From MFD04580-c1 sp963702995 (GTDB lineage: Bacteria; Planctomycetota; Phycisphaerae; Tepidisphaerales; Tepidisphaeraceae), in assembly GCA_963702995.1 (NCBI GenBank), contig OY969783.1:4650001-4714000 (forward strand): a stretch of 64,000 nt of DNA. The letters are read 5' to 3'. Positions within the stretch are counted from its first letter, which is position 1. Each line of letters opens with the position of its first letter. A model generated the notes under the pieces. The model saw nothing but the letters and a program-made list of their open reading frames with translations, was not told the origin of the DNA and ran no database searches. The translations under genes were made by a program, and so were the position numbers. Below are positions 59,958-64,000 of this stretch, piece after piece.

Positions 59958-62900
59958 GTGAGCACGCGCTTGCAAGCGGTCGTGTCGGTGTGGGTCGCGT
60001 CATTCTGCCTCGCCGCGGGCTCCGCCGCGCACGCCGCCGCCCCCGCGGCGCCTCCCGCTCAGGACGCGGGCACCCTGCCTGTGGGGGCGGACGGGAAGCC
60101 GCTGAATTTCGACTTTGAGACCGGGACGCTGAAGGACTGGGTCGCCTCGGGCGCTGCGTTCGAGCATCAGCCGATTCAAGGCGATACCGTCGCCCCGCGT
60201 CGAGTCGGGCAGAAGAGCAACCATGCCGGCAACTGGTGGGTCGGGACGTACGAGGTCGAAAAGGACACGCCGCAGGGGACGCTCACGTCGGTCCCGTTCG
60301 AGGTGACGCACGCTTGGGGGAGCTTCCTGGTCGGCGGTGGCGCTGGGCAGTCCGAGCGAGTCGAGATTGTCCGCAAGGAGGATGACAAGGTCATCTTCTT
60401 CGCCAGCGGCACCGACAACGAGGACATGCGGCGCGTCGCCGTCGATCTGAAGGAGGTCGCGGGGAAGCAGATCTATATCCGCGTCGTGGACGCGTCGAGC
60501 GGGGCGTGGGGGCATATCAACTTTGATGATTTCCGGTTCCACAGCGAGAAGCCGGCGGCCGCCGCGATGGTGGCGGTCAAGCCCGGGGCGGCCAAGCCGG
60601 GCTCAGGTGCCGAGCTGCTCACCGCCGACACGGTGAAGTTCGCCGGGCTCACGCCGCAAAAGGCGGCGGAGGCGATCACGCTTCCGCCCGGGTTCAAGGC
60701 GACGCTTTTCGCCGGCGAGCCGGACATCGTGCAGCCGGTGGCCCAGGCGATCGACGATCGCGGCCGCCTCTGGGTGGCCGAGGCGATGAATTACCCGAAG
60801 AAAGCGCCCGAAGGGCAGGGGAAGGATCGCATCCTTATCTTCGAGGACGACGGCACCGGCCACTTCACCAACCGCAAAGTTTTCATCGAAGGGCTGAACC
60901 TGGTCAGTGGGCTGGAGATCGGGTTCGGCGGGGTGTGGGTCGGGCAGGCGCCGCAACTGCTCTTTATCCCACTTCTGGAAGGGGACAAGGCGGGCAAGCC
61001 CGAAGTGCTGCTGGACGGCTTCGGCTACAACGACACCCACGAGACGCTCAACAGCTTCACCTGGGGCCCGGACGGATGGCTCTATGGGTGCCACGGCGTC
61101 TTTACCCGATCCAGGATCGGCAAGCCGGGCACGCCAGACGATCAACGCACCCCGATGAACGCGGCCGTCTGGCGCTACCATCCGACGCAGAAGAAGTTCG
61201 AGATCTGGGCCGAAGGGGGGAGCAACCAGTGGGGGCTCGACTGGGACGATGACGGCCAGGCTTTTATTACAGCGTGCGTAATCCCGCACCTGTATTACGT
61301 CTTTCCCGGCGGCCGCTACCAGCGGCAGGCGGGCCAGCACTTCGAGCCCTACACGTTTGACGACATCAAGACGATCGCCGACCACGTCCACTGGGCCGGC
61401 GGCGGCTCGCCGCACGCGGGCAACGGCAAGTCCGATTCGGCCGGCGGCGGCCATGCCCACTGTGGCGCGATGGTCTACCTCGGCGACAATTGGCCGAAGG
61501 AGTATCGCAACAGCCTCTACATGGGGAACATCCACGGCAACCGCGTGAACAACGACATCCTGGAGCAGTCGGGCTCGGGGTATGTCGGGCATCACGGCAA
61601 AGATTTCATGCTGATGAACGACCGCTGGTCGCGCCTGATCAGCATGAAGTACGGGCCGGATGGCGGCGTCTATGTGATCGACTGGTACGACAAGCAGGCA
61701 TGCCATCTGCCGACGCCTGAGGTGTGGGATCGAAGCAACGGCCGCATCTATAAGATCACCTACGGCGATCCGAAGCATCAGGCGGTCGATCTGGCCAAGC
61801 TCACCAGCGATGAACTCGTGAAGCTCCTGCTGGCGCCCAACGAATGGTACGTGCGCCACGCCCGCCGCCTCCTTCAGGAGCGTGGCGCCGACGCCGCCGT
61901 TCGGGCGTCGATCGAGCGGATCGCCACCGCCAACCCCTCGCCCCAACGCCGCCTCCGCGGCCTGTGGGCACTGGAGGCGACTGGCAACCTGTCCGACCCG
62001 GCCGTGTGGGCGCCGTTCCTCGACGACAAGAGCCCGTATGTTCGCTCCTGGGCGATCCAGATCGGCGCCGAAGAACCATCCCTGACGGCTGCGCTGGCGG
62101 ACCATGCCCGCAAGCTGGCGGCCGATCCGTCCGCGGTCGTCCGCCTGGCCCTGTCCGGGGCGCTGCCTCACCTTCGGCCCGAGGTCCAATGGGACTGCGT
62201 CGAGGCGCTCGCCGCTAGTGGATCCGATGCCTCGGACCATAACCTGCCGCTGATGGACTGGTACGCGATCGACCCCCTGGTCCCCAGCGATGTTGACCGC
62301 GCCGCGCGTCTGGCGGCCGCCACGCCGATCGCGCCGCTGCGCGAGTTCATCGCCCGCCGCCTCGCTTCGCTCCCCAAGACCGGCGCCGGGCTGGACGCAC
62401 TGGTGAAAGTGCTTCCGGCGGCCGCCCCCGCCGCGCAGGAAGGAATGCTCAAAGGCGTCTCCGAAGGTCTGGCCGGCAAGCGGAGCGCGCCGATGCCGCA
62501 GGGTTGGAGCGCGGCCAGCGAGGCGCTTCAGAAGAGCGCCAGCGCCGACGTCCGGCAGGCGACCGAGTCGCTCTCGACCCTGTTTGGCGATCCCGCGGCA
62601 TTGGCACGGTTGAGGAAAGTCGTGCGGGACCCTGCCGCCAGCGCCCCTTCGCGGCTGGCGGCGTTGCAGGCACTTGAAGGCGTGAAAGACGCCGAGCTTG
62701 CCCCGATCCTGCAACAGCTTTTGGGGGATGCGGCGCCTCGGGCGGCCGCCATCCAAGGCCTGGCGGCTTATGACGACCCGAAGACGCCCGGCCTCCTGCT
62801 CGGCGTTTACCCGAAACTCGACGCCACCGAAAAGCGGGACGCGCTCAACACGCTCGCCTCGCGCCTCGGCTGGGCGAAGGAGCTGCTGGCGGCCCTTCAG

Positions 62901-64000
62901 GCCAACACGATCCCAAAGGCCGACCTGACCGCCCCGACGGTGCGGACCCTGTCGAACCTGGACGACCCGACGATCAACGCGTGGATCGCTCAATCGTGGG
63001 GCAGCGTCCGCGCCACGGCGGACGACAAGAAGAAGGAGATCACGCGGCTGAAGGGCGTGCTCACCGAAGAGGCGCTGGCCAAGGCCGACGCCCATAACGG
63101 CCGGGCGCTGTTCACCAAGACGTGCGCCCAGTGCCACACGCTCTACAACGTCGGGGCGAAGATCGGCCCGGACCTCACCGGCTCCAACCGGGCGGATGTG
63201 AATTACCTGCTGGAGAACATCGTCGATCCCAGCGCGGTCATCGGGAAGGATTACCTGCTCTGGATGATCCACATGAAGGACGGCCGCGCCATCGACGGGA
63301 TCATCAAGGCGCAGACGGATGACGCGGTCACCGTGGCGACGACGACCGAGATGCTCACGCTCGTGCGGCCGGAGATCGAGCGGATGAAGGTGAGCACGGT
63401 CTCCATGATGCCTGAGGGGCTGCTCAGCGGCATGTCCGAAAAGGAGGTGCGCGACCTGGTGGCCTACCTCCGCTCGCCATCGCAGGTGGCGATGCTGGCG
63501 ACGCCGGACACGGTGAAGTTCTTCTTCGACGGCAAATCGCTCGCATTCTGGGACGTGGACCCCGCCCTGTGGCACGTGGAGAACGGCGAGATCGTCGGCC
63601 ACACCGACAAGGGGATCAAGCACAACAACTTCGCGTTCAGCCAGCTCGACCTGGGCGATTTCCGGCTGACGGCCGAACTGAAGCTCACGCCCGATTCGGC
63701 GAACAGCGGCATCCAGTTTCATAGCCAGCCCCGAGCCGACGGAGAGGCGATCGGCCCGCAGGCCGACGTCGGCAAGGGATGGTGGGGCAAGCTCTATGAA
63801 GAGAGTGCTCGCGGCCTGCTCGAAAAGGAGGGAGGCGAGAAGTTCGTCAAGCCGAACGAGTGGAACACGTATGAAGTTCTGGCCGTGGGGGACCACGTAC
63901 GGCTGGCGATCAATGGGCATCTCTGCTGCGACCTGCGCGACCCGGCGATCTCCAAGCACGGCCAGACAGGCTTGCAGATCCACGCCGGTGGCCCGACCGA
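59958..64000 (+). CDS. Giant exported PVC-type dehydrogenase / cytochrome c / DUF1080 fusion (runs off window)
   Basis: GTG start with AGGGAG seven bases upstream; the frame stays open to the window end (over 1,340 codons). Order: signal peptide; lectin-like module (about 45-195, GTLKDWVASGAAFEH ... FDDFRFH); propeller dehydrogenase from about 240 (LWVAEAMNYPKK, GYNDTHETLNSFTWGPDGWLYGCHG, HAHCGAMVYLGDNWPKEYRN, PDGGVYVIDWYDKQACH); HEAT repeats (about 610-1010); cytochrome c module with CAQCH at 1056-1060 and a Met-containing SMMPEGLLSGMS loop; then a DUF1080 domain from about 1187 (FFFDGKSLAFWDVDPALWHVENGEI). DUF1080 relatives include 3-keto-glycoside-processing hydrolases/lyases. It follows the azurin gene by 241 bases. 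Confidence 0.94.
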   Translation, partial: MSTRLQAVVSVWVASFCLAAGSAAHAAAPAAPPAQDAGTLPVGADGKPLNFDFETGTLKDWVASGAAFEHQPIQGDTVAPRRVGQKSNHAGNWWVGTYEVEKDTPQGTLTSVPFEVTHAWGSFLVGGGAGQSERVEIVRKEDDKVIFFASGTDNEDMRRVAVDLKEVAGKQIYIRVVDASSGAWGHINFDDFRFHSEKPAAAAMVAVKPGAAKPGSGAELLTADTVKFAGLTPQKAAEAITLPPGFKATLFAGEPDIVQPVAQAIDDRGRLWVAEAMNYPKKAPEGQGKDRILIFEDDGTGHFTNRKVFIEGLNLVSGLEIGFGGVWVGQAPQLLFIPLLEGDKAGKPEVLLDGFGYNDTHETLNSFTWGPDGWLYGCHGVFTRSRIGKPGTPDDQRTPMNAAVWRYHPTQKKFEIWAEGGSNQWGLDWDDDGQAFITACVIPHLYYVFPGGRYQRQAGQHFEPYTFDDIKTIADHVHWAGGGSPHAGNGKSDSAGGGHAHCGAMVYLGDNWPKEYRNSLYMGNIHGNRVNNDILEQSGSGYVGHHGKDFMLMNDRWSRLISMKYGPDGGVYVIDWYDKQACHLPTPEVWDRSNGRIYKITYGDPKHQAVDLAKLTSDELVKLLLAPNEWYVRHARRLLQERGADAAVRASIERIATANPSPQRRLRGLWALEATGNLSDPAVWAPFLDDKSPYVRSWAIQIGAEEPSLTAALADHARKLAADPSAVVRLALSGALPHLRPEVQWDCVEALAASGSDASDHNLPLMDWYAIDPLVPSDVDRAARLAAATPIAPLREFIARRLASLPKTGAGLDALVKVLPAAAPAAQEGMLKGVSEGLAGKRSAPMPQGWSAASEALQKSASADVRQATESLSTLFGDPAALARLRKVVRDPAASAPSRLAALQALEGVKDAELAPILQQLLGDAAPRAAAIQGLAAYDDPKTPGLLLGVYPKLDATEKRDALNTLASRLGWAKELLAALQANTIPKADLTAPTVRTLSNLDDPTINAWIAQSWGSVRATADDKKKEITRLKGVLTEEALAKADAHNGRALFTKTCAQCHTLYNVGAKIGPDLTGSNRADVNYLLENIVDPSAVIGKDYLLWMIHMKDGRAIDGIIKAQTDDAVTVATTTEMLTLVRPEIERMKVSTVSMMPEGLLSGMSEKEVRDLVAYLRSPSQVAMLATPDTVKFFFDGKSLAFWDVDPALWHVENGEIVGHTDKGIKHNNFAFSQLDLGDFRLTAELKLTPDSANSGIQFHSQPRADGEAIGPQADVGKGWWGKLYEESARGLLEKEGGEKFVKPNEWNTYEVLAVGDHVRLAINGHLCCDLRDPAISKHGQTGLQIHAGGPT

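Noticed and set aside
60603..63983. A 1,126-codon open frame on the minus strand
   Set aside because: It is the antisense shadow of the GC-rich dehydrogenase/cytochrome gene; the plus frame has signal peptide, haem motif and domain order, while this one has no recognisable domain and shadow-like composition.
1..64000. tRNA, rRNA or CRISPR loci
   Set aside because: I looked for TpsiC-like GTTCGANNC sequences, rRNA-like stretches and regularly spaced repeats and found none that fold or repeat convincingly. A covariance-model search would be decisive.

Overview
The window is high-GC bacterial DNA that most resembles a planctomycete, probably of the class Phycisphaerae. Family-level evidence: PVC-type dehydrogenase proteins fused to cytochrome c and DUF1080 domains, a DUF1501 protein, a secreted beta-helix protein with an N-terminal MEGRTLLSA (LEPR-XLL-like) motif, PEP-CTERM-like C-termini, a prepilin-type protein with an FTLVELLVV start, threonine/arginine/proline linkers, and several families of short palindromic intergenic repeats. 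I saw no rRNA, tRNA, CRISPR array, phage or transposase gene of the IS type.

Layout. 0.4-6.4 kb: secreted, RNA-methyltransferase, SH3, prepilin and Rpn-nuclease genes. 6.4-10.7 kb: hemL and dnaK, divergent. 10.8-17.7 kb: DUF1501 protein, a HEEGH protein and a TolC/HlyD efflux pair. 17.7-21.6 kb: a long non-coding stretch, the beta-helix protein and a cluster of hairpin repeats. 21.6-26.4 kb: a minus-strand ExbB, three ExbD and von Willebrand A protein locus. 27-31.7 kb: metal-binding protein, ferredoxin, gpmI, HIT protein and an Eis-like acetyltransferase. 32-37 kb: esterase, then glycosyltransferase, sugar formyltransferase and WecE-type aminotransferase, followed by an orphan antitoxin. 37.4-44.3 kb: argB, argF, an RsuA-type pseudouridine synthase, a putative toxin/immunity pair and manA. 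44.6-53.7 kb: PhoH, two small lipoproteins, recN, a lectin, PAP2, a sulfite-oxidase-like enzyme and glycerate kinase. 53.7-64 kb: an AraC/XylR-type regulator divergent from three large secreted genes: SGNH-dehydrogenase fusion, azurin-HEAT protein, and dehydrogenase-cytochrome c-DUF1080 fusion. The last gene runs off the window.

The most interesting system is that last locus. It looks like an exported sugar-oxidation and electron-transfer module in which two propeller dehydrogenases could hand electrons to a dedicated azurin, under a sugar-responsive regulator. Other points of interest are the ExbB/ExbD/VWA locus without TonB, an N-formyl amino-sugar cassette and a small overlapping toxin/immunity pair.

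A caution on the data: about ten otherwise well-conserved genes, including hemL and manA, are split by single-base frameshifts, mostly in or beside short G/C runs. This looks more like indel error in the assembly than real gene decay. Those genes are annotated as one interrupted unit where the reading on both sides is clear.
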